Positions 1 to 5,514 of a DNA stretch of 6,384 nucleotides are shown in pieces. Below the pieces are notes generated by a model that ran no database searches, was not told the origin of the DNA, and saw nothing but the letters and a program-made list of their open reading frames with translations. Source of the DNA: Rhodospirillales bacterium (GTDB lineage Bacteria > Pseudomonadota > Alphaproteobacteria > Acetobacterales > Acetobacteraceae); assembly GCA_903644035.1 (NCBI GenBank), contig CAHJXG010000103.1, positions 1-6,384 of the forward strand, written 5' to 3'. The stretch's first letter is position 1. Each line of letters opens with the position of its first letter. Position numbers and translations under genes: made by a program.

Positions 1-15
1 ACGCTCTTCCGATCT
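1..15 (+). other. Illumina TruSeq adapter remnant (artefact)
   Basis: The first 15 bases, ACGCTCTTCCGATCT, are identical to the 3' end of the Illumina TruSeq/P5 read-1 adapter. This is untrimmed library sequence at a contig end and not part of the organism. The amidase reading frame happens to run through it without a stop, so an automatic caller would add five false residues (T-L-F-R-S) to that partial protein. Genomic sequence should be taken to begin at base 16. Confidence 0.93.
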
Positions 16-210
16 CGCCCGGCGGCGCATCGCGACCACGCCGCGTTCACGCCGCTGTTCAACCACGCGCGCGCGCCGGCCCTCAGCATCCCGTGCGGCG
101 TGGGAGAGGGAGGGCTGCCGGTCGGCTTGCAGATTGTCGGGCCTCGGCTGGCCGATTGGCGCGTCCTGGCGGCGGCCTCGTTCATGGAGCGCGCCTTGGC
201 GGCTGGGTGA
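16..210 (+). CDS. Amidase-signature family hydrolase, C-terminal fragment
   Basis: This is the last 64 codons of an amidase-signature enzyme (GatA/AtzE-like fold), ending at TGA 208-210. The frame gives FTPLFNHARAPALSIPCG, then GEGGLPVGLQIVGPR, then a helical tail ending in ERALAAG. The P-A-[LI]-S-[IV]-P-G segment and the GLPVGLQ-[IVL]-[VI]-G-P motif are the well-known C-terminal signature of this family. Family members hydrolyse amide bonds in the cytoplasm using a Ser-cisSer-Lys triad; the triad lies upstream of the fragment and cannot be checked. The 5' end is lost at the contig edge and replaced by adapter. The stop lies directly against the sigma-54 promoter of the next operon, so the amidase is probably in a preceding transcription unit. 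A role in the same catabolic pathway as the downstream amidohydrolase is inference from neighbourhood. Substrate unknown. Confidence 0.9.
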   Translation, partial: RPAAHRDHAAFTPLFNHARAPALSIPCGVGEGGLPVGLQIVGPRLADWRVLAAASFMERALAAG

Positions 211-226
211 TGGCACGGCGCTTGCT
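211..226 (+). promoter_or_regulatory. Sigma-54 (RpoN) promoter upstream of the binding-protein operon
   Basis: TGGCAC (211-216), five bases, then TTGCT (222-226) matches the sigma-54 consensus TGGCAC-N5-TTGC[A/T] at every conserved position. The essential GG (212-213) and GC (224-225) are separated by exactly 10 bases, as required for -24/-12 promoters. Placing C225 at -12 predicts transcription from about 237, leaving a 27-base leader that contains the Shine-Dalgarno of the gene at 264. The site begins one base after the amidase stop codon. Sigma-54 holoenzyme needs an enhancer-binding activator (NtrC-type or other). I see no NtrC-type site (TGCAC dyad) upstream; a dyad TCGGC-TG-GCCGA lies at 144-155, inside the amidase, about 87 bases before the predicted start, but such dyads are common at this GC content. 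Confidence 0.82.
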
Positions 227-248
227 GTGCTTCCCTCACCAAACTCGT

Positions 249-255
249 GGAAGGG
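249..255 (+). promoter_or_regulatory. Shine-Dalgarno site fixing the binding-protein start
   Basis: GGAAGGG lies 8 bases before ATG 264 and inside the transcript predicted from the sigma-54 promoter. It favours 264 over the in-frame ATG at 210, which overlaps the amidase stop (TGATG) and would place its first codons on top of the promoter. It also favours 264 over an in-frame ATG at 93 inside the amidase gene. Confidence 0.75.
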
Positions 256-263
256 TTCCCGGC

Positions 264-1304
264 ATGGCCAGCGCACTCGCCTGCAACACCGTTTGGAACG
301 GGCCGGTCAGCCGGCGGGCGGCGCTGAAGGGGGCGGCACTCGGCGCGATCAGCCTGATGGGGTGCAGCCACGGGGCGCGGGCGGCGGAAAGCCACATCAC
401 CTCGACCTTCGGCGGCGGCTTCTGCAACCTGAACTTCTATCTGGCCAACGCGATGCAGACGGCGCAGCGCGATGGGCTGATCCTGGATTTCGTGCCGACG
501 CCGACCTTCGCCGAGCAGGTGACGTTCCTGGGCGCGGGCCAGGTCGACGCCGGTCTGATGCCCTACACCAGCTTCGTGGCGCTGTACGACGCCGGCGCCC
601 CGGTGAAGATCGTGGCGGGCGGCGGCATCGAGGGCTGCGTCCTCCTGGCGCAGCCGGGGCTGGACACGCCGGCGAAGCTGAAGGGCAAGACGCTCGGCAC
701 GTTCCAGCTCGATACGCTGGAGGTGCTGCCGTACGACTGGTTCAAGAAGAACGGGGTCGCCTTCAAGGACGTCAACGTCCGCTACATGGGCAACACGCCG
801 GAGGCGGTGGAGGCGTTCCGCGCCGGGTCGCTCGACATGCTCTGCACCATCGAGCCCTACGGCACGGCGCTGCTCAACGACGTGAAGGGGGCGGTGAAGC
901 TGTCCGACGGCCTCGACATCTACGGGCCGGGCTACACCGACTGCGTGCTCGCGGTCAGCGACGAGCTGATCAGGAAGAACCCGGCCGGGCTGCGCGCCCT
1001 GATCAAGGGCATGATGACGGCGCAGCTGATGGCGGAGCAGGAGCCGCAGAGGACGCTCGAGACCCTGGTGGGCCGCTACTATAAGACCAGCATGGAGAAC
1101 GCGCGGATCGCGATGGGCAAGCAGCCCTCCGTGGTCGATGCGCGCAGCCAGACGCAGTTCATCCTGGACCGGGTGAACTCGATCCAGGACATGGGCTACA
1201 TCAAGAAGAAGCCTGGCCGCGAGGCCATCGACTGGACGTTCCTGGAGCAGGCGATCGCCGAGAACCCGGACCTCTACGGCAAGCTGAAGCTCAAGTCGGC
1301 GTAG
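264..1304 (+). CDS. ABC transporter substrate-binding protein, NMT1/TauA/SsuA-like, Tat-exported
   Basis: A 346-residue periplasmic binding protein of the NitT/TauT class (NMT1/SsuA-like). Start chosen at ATG 264 because of the Shine-Dalgarno 8 bases upstream and because a twin-arginine signal then sits at the N-terminus: S-R-R-A-A-L-K at residues 16-22, a hydrophobic stretch 23-33 (GAALGAISLMG), and A-R-A at 38-40 as a possible signal peptidase I site. L31-M32-G33-C34 also resembles a lipobox, so the mature protein could be a lipoprotein anchored at Cys34. The mature part has family hallmarks: an early segment with FYLANAMQTAQRDGL (about 58-72), a GAGQVDAGLMPYTSFVALYDAG block (about 90-111), PAKLKGKTLG (136-145) at the domain crossover, and later EAVEAFRAGSLDM and a C-terminal domain of usual length. 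It delivers its ligand to the permease that starts five bases after its stop. Ligand unknown; members bind sulfonates, nitrate, pyrimidine precursors and other small molecules. Confidence 0.9.
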   Translation: MASALACNTVWNGPVSRRAALKGAALGAISLMGCSHGARAAESHITSTFGGGFCNLNFYLANAMQTAQRDGLILDFVPTPTFAEQVTFLGAGQVDAGLMPYTSFVALYDAGAPVKIVAGGGIEGCVLLAQPGLDTPAKLKGKTLGTFQLDTLEVLPYDWFKKNGVAFKDVNVRYMGNTPEAVEAFRAGSLDMLCTIEPYGTALLNDVKGAVKLSDGLDIYGPGYTDCVLAVSDELIRKNPAGLRALIKGMMTAQLMAEQEPQRTLETLVGRYYKTSMENARIAMGKQPSVVDARSQTQFILDRVNSIQDMGYIKKKPGREAIDWTFLEQAIAENPDLYGKLKLKSA

Positions 1305-1309
1305 CCGCC

Positions 1310-2200
1310 GTGTCCGTCGCCCTCAACGCCCCGGCCATGGCGCTGCGGCGGCCGAGCCTGCCGCCCTGGGTCGGCAAGCTCGGCTGGGCCGTCGTCAGCA
1401 TCGGCATGTTCTGCGCCATCTGGGAGGCGCTGTGGGCGGCGGGCCTGGCCGATCCGCGGCTGCTGCCGCCGCCGCACGTCTTCCTGGGCAACATCGCGGG
1501 CCAGGCCAAGTTCTTCAACACCGTCAGCCGCTGGCAGGTGGGCGCGGGCATGGACTCCGGGCCGCCGCCGGCGCTGGCCGTGGTCTACACGGCGGGCGCC
1601 ACCATCGGGCGGGTGCTGAGCGGCCTCGTGATCGCCTCCGTGCTGTCGGTGTCGCTCGGCGTCGCCATCCGGTATTTCCTGCTGTTCGAGCGGCTGACGC
1701 TGCCGACCATCACGCTGCTGGCGCCGGTGTCGCCCATCGCCTGGCTGCCGGTGGCGATCTTCATGTTCGGCATCGGCAACCGCCCGGCGGTGTTCATGGT
1801 CGTCGTCGCCCTGCTGTTCCATATGACGCTGTCCACCATCGCGCAGATCGACGGGGTGAACCGCAACTTCATCCACGTCGCCCGCACCATGGGGGCGAGC
1901 AAGCGGCAGATCTACGCCCGGGTGATCGTGCCGGCGATCCTGCCGGGCATGCTGCTGGTGCTGCGCATGAACCTGTTTGCCGCCTGGATGGCGGTGCTGA
2001 TCGCCGAGAGCACCGGCGTCGGCTACGGGCTGGGCCAGGTCATCATGCTGGCGCGCAACACCTTTAACCCGTCGCTGGTGTTCTTCACCATCGCGCTGAT
2101 CGGCGTGCTGGGCTTCGCTTTCGACTTCGCGCTGCGGCTGCTGCAGAACCGGCTGCTGTACTGGGTGCCGAAGGGGTCGGAGGCGCTGCGTGGCCTCTAG
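1310..2200 (+). CDS. ABC transporter permease, TauC/SsuC-like (binding-protein-dependent)
   Basis: A 296-residue inner-membrane permease of the NitT/TauT importer family (BPD_transp_1). It starts at GTG 1310, five bases after the binding-protein stop; no clear Shine-Dalgarno is present, so translational coupling is likely. ATG 1337 (residue 10) is an alternative start. A first membrane helix lies near residues 24-46 (WAVVSIGMFCAIWEALWAAG), followed by a fairly long periplasmic-type stretch (about 55-95) and a helix at about 100-120 (RVLSGLVIASVLSVSLGVAI). Two helices follow around SPIAWLPVAIFMFGIGNR and AVFMVVVALLFHM. The cytoplasmic EAA loop that docks on the ATPase is HVARTMGASKRQIYARVIVP with its conserved Gly at 195. 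The final helices are near FTIALIGVLGFAFDFALRLL, and the protein ends with the family-typical R-L-L-Y-W. As the only permease of this operon it probably works as a homodimer. Its 3' end overlaps the ATPase gene by 11 bases. Confidence 0.91.
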   Translation: MSVALNAPAMALRRPSLPPWVGKLGWAVVSIGMFCAIWEALWAAGLADPRLLPPPHVFLGNIAGQAKFFNTVSRWQVGAGMDSGPPPALAVVYTAGATIGRVLSGLVIASVLSVSLGVAIRYFLLFERLTLPTITLLAPVSPIAWLPVAIFMFGIGNRPAVFMVVVALLFHMTLSTIAQIDGVNRNFIHVARTMGASKRQIYARVIVPAILPGMLLVLRMNLFAAWMAVLIAESTGVGYGLGQVIMLARNTFNPSLVFFTIALIGVLGFAFDFALRLLQNRLLYWVPKGSEALRGL

Positions 2201-2999
2201 CGTCCCGGCCTTCGACGCCGTGACCTGCCGCGGCGTCGGCAAGGTGTGGGCGCCCGGCACGCCCCGCGCGCATGAGGCGCTGCGGGACATCGACCTGGCG
2301 GTGGCGCCGGGCGAGTTCGTCGTGCTGCTCGGCCCGTCCGGCTGCGGCAAGAGCACGCTGCTGTATCTGATCGCCGGGCTGCAGGACGCGACGATGGGTG
2401 AGCTGTGGTCGTTCGGCGGCCAGGTGGCGGGACCGTCGCCGGACCGCAGCCTGATCTTCCAGGAGACCTCGCTGTTCCCGTGGCTGTCCGTGGGCCAGAA
2501 CGTGGCGTTCGGGCTGTCGATCCGCGGCGACATGCCCGACGCCCGGCGTGCGGCGGCCAGGGAGGCGCTGGCCCGGGTGGGCCTGGCGGAGGCCATCGAC
2601 AAGCGGCCGGACGAGCTGTCGGGCGGGATGCGGCAGCGCGTTGCCGTCGCGCGCGCGCTCGCGATGCGGCCCAAGGTGCTGCTGATGGACGAGCCGTTCG
2701 CGGCGCTCGACGTGCAGACGCGGAGCAAGATGCAGGACTTCCTGCTGGACGTCTGGCGCGCGTCCGCCGCCTCCGTGCTGTTCGTCACCCACCATATCGA
2801 CGAGGCGGTGGCGCTGGCCGACCGGGTCGTGGTGTTCACCTCGCGGCCCGGGCGGATCAAGGCCGTCGTGCCCATCGACATGCCGCGCCCGCGCGACCCG
2901 TTCAGCCCGGCCGCCGAGGCGCTGCGCCGCCAGCTCACCGGCCTGCTGCAGGACGAGGTGGACCGCGCCTTCGCCGAGCAGGAAGCCCTTCCCGCCTGA
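2190..2999 (+). CDS. ABC transporter ATP-binding protein, TauB/SsuB-like
   Basis: A 269-residue ATPase that powers the NitT/TauT-type importer from the cytoplasmic face. All nucleotide-binding motifs are intact: Walker A GPSGCGKST (48-56), Q-loop Gln91 in LIFQETSLFPW, ABC signature LSGGM (143-147) followed by RQRVAVARAL, Walker B VLLMDEP (163-169) with catalytic Glu168, D-loop ALD (172-174) and switch His201 in VTHHIDEA. Trp20 is placed to be the aromatic residue that stacks on adenine. The FQE and FPW pattern after the Q-loop and the DMPRPRDP segment near the C-terminus are typical of the TauB/SsuB/NrtD branch. It starts at GTG 2190 inside the end of the permease gene (11-base overlap), indicating coupled translation. 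It is also the only ATPase visible for either transporter in the window, so it could in principle serve the second permease pair too (inference). Confidence 0.95.
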   Translation: MASSVPAFDAVTCRGVGKVWAPGTPRAHEALRDIDLAVAPGEFVVLLGPSGCGKSTLLYLIAGLQDATMGELWSFGGQVAGPSPDRSLIFQETSLFPWLSVGQNVAFGLSIRGDMPDARRAAAREALARVGLAEAIDKRPDELSGGMRQRVAVARALAMRPKVLLMDEPFAALDVQTRSKMQDFLLDVWRASAASVLFVTHHIDEAVALADRVVVFTSRPGRIKAVVPIDMPRPRDPFSPAAEALRRQLTGLLQDEVDRAFAEQEALPA

Positions 3000-3017
3000 C
3001 CCTTCGGAGACCCGCTT

Positions 3018-4556
3018 ATGGCCACGACGCTGATCCGCAGCCGCGCCGCCCTTCTACCCAGGACGGGCCGCACCCCGGTCGAGACGATGCCGGACGGCGC
3101 CGTGCTGCAGGAGGACGGGGTGATCGTCGCGGTCGGCACGTTCGAGGCGCTGCACCGCCGGTATCCCGACACCCCGGTCGTGGGCACCGGGACGGAGATC
3201 CTGCTGCCGGGCTTCGTGAACGGGCACCACCATGTCGGGCTCACGCCGGTGCAGCTCGGCTCGCCCGACATGCCGCTGGAGCTGTGGTTCGTGACGCGGA
3301 TGGTGGCGCGCAACCTGAACCTCTATCTCGACACGCTGTACTCGGCGTTCGAGATGGTGGGGTCGGGCATCACGGCCGTGCAGCACATCCACGGCTGGCT
3401 GCCGGGCACGGCGGAGGAGGTGCAGGCGCGCGCCAACGATGTCGTGCGCGCCTACGAGGACATCGGGATGCGCGTGTCCTACTGCTACGCCGTGCGCGAC
3501 CAGAACCGGCTGATCTACCAGGACGATGCGGAGCTGGTCGCCTCCCTGCCGCCGGAGCTGCGCGGACCGATGCAGGCGTGGTTCGACCGGTTCCAGCTGT
3601 CGCTCGACGGCGCCATGGACATGTTCGCCTCGATGCACGGGGCGCACGCCGGCAAGGACCGGGTCCGCATCCAGCTGGCCCCGGCCAACCTGCATTGGTG
3701 CAGCGACGCGGCGCTGACCCGGCTGGCGGAGGCGTCCGAACGGTATGACGTGCCGCTGCACATGCATCTGGTCGAGACCGCCTACCAGAAGGAGTACGCG
3801 AAGCGCCGGGGCGGCGGCACCGCGGTCGAGTACCTCGACCGGTTCGGGCTGATGAATAAGCGGATGACGCTGGGCCACGGCGTCTGGCTGAACGAGCGCG
3901 ACATCGCCCGGGTGGCGGAGACCGGCACCTGCATCTGCCACAACTGCAGCTCCAACTTCCGGCTGCGCTCGGGCGTCGCGCCCTTGAACCGGTTCGCGCA
4001 GGCGGGCGTCAACGTCGCCATCGGGCTGGACGAGGCCGGGATCAACGACGACCGCGACATGCTGCAGGAGATGCGGCTGGTGCTGCGCGCGCACCGCGTG
4101 CCCGGCATGGAGGACGACGTGCCGACGATGGACCAGGTGCTGACCATGGCGACGGTAGGCGGGGCGCGCACCACGGCGTTCGGGGACCAGCTGGGCACGC
4201 TGGAGGTCGGCACGGCGGCGGACCTGGTGCTGCTGGACTGGCAGCAGATCAGCTATCCCTATCTGGACGAGGAGACCCCGGTGCTCGACGCGGTGATCCA
4301 GCGGGCGAAGACCGGCGGCGTGCGGCACGTGATGTGCGGCGGCGAGACGCTCTACGCCGACGGGCGCTTCACCCGGGTGGACCAGGCGGCGGCGCTGAAG
4401 GCGCTGCACGACGACCTGGCTCACGCCCTGTCCGATGACGAGGTGCAGCGCCGCAACCTGTCGAAGGCGCTGCTGCCGCACATCAAGCGGTTCTACGCCG
4501 GCTACATGGACACGGCGCAGCACCAGCCGTTCTACCGGCCCAGCTCGATGGCGTAG
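3018..4556 (+). CDS. Zinc amidohydrolase/deaminase, ATZ/TRZ-like (COG0402)
   Basis: A 512-residue cytoplasmic metal hydrolase of the amidohydrolase superfamily; the family deaminates or hydrolyses C-N or C-Cl bonds of purines, pyrimidines, triazines and related rings. ATG 3018 has GGAGA (3006-3010) 7 bases upstream. Visible ligands in order: PGFVNGHHHV with His70 and His72 (HxH), HMHLVET with His250 as third ligand and Glu253, LGHGVWL with His287 activating water, and GLDEAGIND with Asp338 as the last ligand and proton acceptor. The CHNCSSNFRLRSG segment matches the family H-x-x-x-S-N-x-R-L-x-S-G substrate strand. The N- and C-terminal pieces (1-65 and about 390-450, including GTAADLVLLD) form the usual small beta sandwich. 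It is longer than the common 440-480 residues, mainly through a polar tail. It sits 18 bases after the ATPase, closing the transporter operon, so its substrate is probably what the transporter imports or a derivative. Exact reaction not assignable. Confidence 0.9.
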   Translation: MATTLIRSRAALLPRTGRTPVETMPDGAVLQEDGVIVAVGTFEALHRRYPDTPVVGTGTEILLPGFVNGHHHVGLTPVQLGSPDMPLELWFVTRMVARNLNLYLDTLYSAFEMVGSGITAVQHIHGWLPGTAEEVQARANDVVRAYEDIGMRVSYCYAVRDQNRLIYQDDAELVASLPPELRGPMQAWFDRFQLSLDGAMDMFASMHGAHAGKDRVRIQLAPANLHWCSDAALTRLAEASERYDVPLHMHLVETAYQKEYAKRRGGGTAVEYLDRFGLMNKRMTLGHGVWLNERDIARVAETGTCICHNCSSNFRLRSGVAPLNRFAQAGVNVAIGLDEAGINDDRDMLQEMRLVLRAHRVPGMEDDVPTMDQVLTMATVGGARTTAFGDQLGTLEVGTAADLVLLDWQQISYPYLDEETPVLDAVIQRAKTGGVRHVMCGGETLYADGRFTRVDQAAALKALHDDLAHALSDDEVQRRNLSKALLPHIKRFYAGYMDTAQHQPFYRPSSMA

Positions 4557-4583
4557 GACGACTGGGGGTTCAAGGCAGGCCCG

Positions 4584-4617
4584 GCGCAGGGTCTTGCGCG
4601 TCGAGGCGGTGGCCGCC
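4584..4617 (+). other. Two small inverted repeats between the operons
   Basis: GCGCA-N6-TGCGC (4584-4599) and GGCGG-TGG-CCGCC (4605-4617) follow each other between the amidohydrolase stop and the second sigma-54 promoter. Neither is followed by a T-run, so they are not convincing intrinsic terminators. The first dyad is centred about 63 bases before the predicted transcription start and could be an activator site; the second overlaps the only Shine-Dalgarno-like GAGG (4603-4606) for ATG 4618. Both are short and could be chance in GC-rich DNA. Confidence 0.3.
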
Positions 4618-4628
4618 ATGACAGGGCA

Positions 4629-4644
4629 TGGCACATGCATTGCA
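4629..4644 (+). promoter_or_regulatory. Sigma-54 (RpoN) promoter upstream of the tandem permeases
   Basis: TGGCAC (4629-4634), five bases, then TTGCA (4640-4644) matches the sigma-54 consensus. GG (4630-4631) and GC (4642-4643) are separated by exactly 10 bases, and an A-run follows the -12 element. Predicted transcription start is near 4655. It lies in a locally AT-richer stretch of the 112-base gap between the amidohydrolase and the next permease, on the coding strand. The -24 element is overlapped by a small palindrome GCATG-GCA-CATGC (4626-4638). This is the second consensus match in the window with the same strand and the same position relative to a transport operon, which makes a chance origin unlikely. 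The activator is not encoded here. Confidence 0.78.
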
Positions 4645-4668
4645 AAACGGCAGGTCATGGTGCAGCTC

Positions 4669-5514
4669 ATGGTGACGAGTGCTGCAAGCAGGCCGGCGGC
4701 TGGGATCGCGGTCGCCGCGCCGCCGGGTCCGGCCCCGGCGCGCCAACGCCGTGTGCCGGTTTCGGCGTTCGGCGTGATCTCGGTTGCGGCCATGGTGCTG
4801 GGGTGGTGGGCGCTCTCGGCAGGCGGTGCCGTGCCGCGCGACCTGCTGCCTTCGCCGGGGGATGTCTGGGCGGCGGCGTCTGACATCCTGCGGAACGGGT
4901 ATCGAGGCACCACGCTGTGGGGCAACGCGCTGTCCACGCTGGGGCGGCTGGGCGCCGGGTTCGGGCTGGCGGTGCTGGCCGGCGTGCCGCTGGGCCTGTG
5001 GATGGGAAGCAGCCGCGTGACCGCGGCGGCGCTCGACTGGATCATCCAGTTCATGCGCCCGCTGCCGCCGCTGTCCTACATGATCCTGCTGATCCTGTGG
5101 CTCGGCACCGGCAACCTGTCGAAGTCCGCCCTGCTGTTCCTGACGGCGTTCCCCATCGTCGTGGCCGCCAGCGCCGCAGGCGTCCGCGGGGTGAACAAGC
5201 AGCGCCTCCAGGTGGCGCTCGCGATGGGGGCCAGCCCGTTCCAGCTCTTCCGCCACGTCGTGCTGCCGTCTGCTGCGCCCATGGTGCTGACGGGGCTGCA
5301 GGTGGCGCTGGCGGCGGCGTTCTCCACCGTCGTGTCGGCGGAGCTTCTGGCCGCGACGGACGGGCTGGGCTGGATGGTGATCTCCGCCAGCAGCTTCCTG
5401 CGCAACGACGTGATCGTGCTGTGCATCCTGCTGCTGGGGGGCCTGGGCGTGACGCTGGCCTGGATGATGCGGGTGCTGGACCGGCGGCTGGTGCATTGGC
5501 GCGGGCGGGACTGA
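4669..5514 (+). CDS. ABC transporter permease A of tandem pair, TauC/SsuC-like
   Basis: About 281 residues, an inner-membrane permease of the NitT/TauT family. The start is uncertain: ATG 4669 gives a 14-base leader from the predicted sigma-54 start near 4655; ATG 4657 would be almost leaderless; ATG 4618 would run through the promoter, has codons with A/T third positions unlike the rest, and its GAGG lies in a hairpin. No start has a good Shine-Dalgarno. Counting from 4669, a Pro/Ala-rich cytoplasmic lead (1-28) precedes helix 1 (about 29-51), then AGFGLAVLAGVPLGLWMG, RPLPPLSYMILLILWLGTG (from Arg130) and SALLFLTAFPIVVAA. The EAA loop is VALAMGASPFQLFRHVVLP with conserved Gly187. The last helices and the C-terminal RRLVHW are family-typical. 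It is a clear paralogue of the next gene (about 45% identity by hand count from the RPLP motif to the end, without gaps up to and beyond the EAA loop) and overlaps it by TGATG, so the two probably form a heterodimeric membrane domain. Confidence 0.88.
   Translation: MVTSAASRPAAGIAVAAPPGPAPARQRRVPVSAFGVISVAAMVLGWWALSAGGAVPRDLLPSPGDVWAAASDILRNGYRGTTLWGNALSTLGRLGAGFGLAVLAGVPLGLWMGSSRVTAAALDWIIQFMRPLPPLSYMILLILWLGTGNLSKSALLFLTAFPIVVAASAAGVRGVNKQRLQVALAMGASPFQLFRHVVLPSAAPMVLTGLQVALAAAFSTVVSAELLAATDGLGWMVISASSFLRNDVIVLCILLLGGLGVTLAWMMRVLDRRLVHWRGRD
5251..5270 (+). repeat. 20-base direct repeat, copy 1 (EAA loop of permease A)
   Basis: These 20 bases are identical to 6024-6043 and encode R-H-V-V-L-P in the ATPase-docking loop of permease A. 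The match ends sharply on both sides. It reflects the shared ancestry of the two permeases and strong constraint on the loop, not a mobile-element repeat. Confidence 0.85.

Noticed and set aside
93..263. N-terminal extension of the binding protein from an ATG at 93 or 210
   Set aside because: The extension overlaps the amidase end and the sigma-54 promoter, gives Arg/Gly-rich sequence unlike a signal peptide, and would bury the Tat signal; ATG 264 has a good Shine-Dalgarno.
1274..3313. 679-codon open frame on the minus strand across the permease, ATPase and start of the amidohydrolase
   Set aside because: It is antisense to three well-supported genes, its product is low-complexity (rich in R, S, T, H and Q) with no domain, and long antisense frames are expected at this GC content.
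4605..4617. GGCGG-TGG-CCGCC hairpin as an intrinsic terminator of the first operon
   Set aside because: No T-rich run follows; the next bases are ATGACAGG. It was kept only as a small inverted repeat.
3054..5054. 666-codon open frame on the minus strand opposite the amidohydrolase and permease A
   Set aside because: Same reasoning: an Arg/His/Gln-rich shadow opposite conserved coding sequence, and it would cross the second sigma-54 promoter and the intergenic gap.
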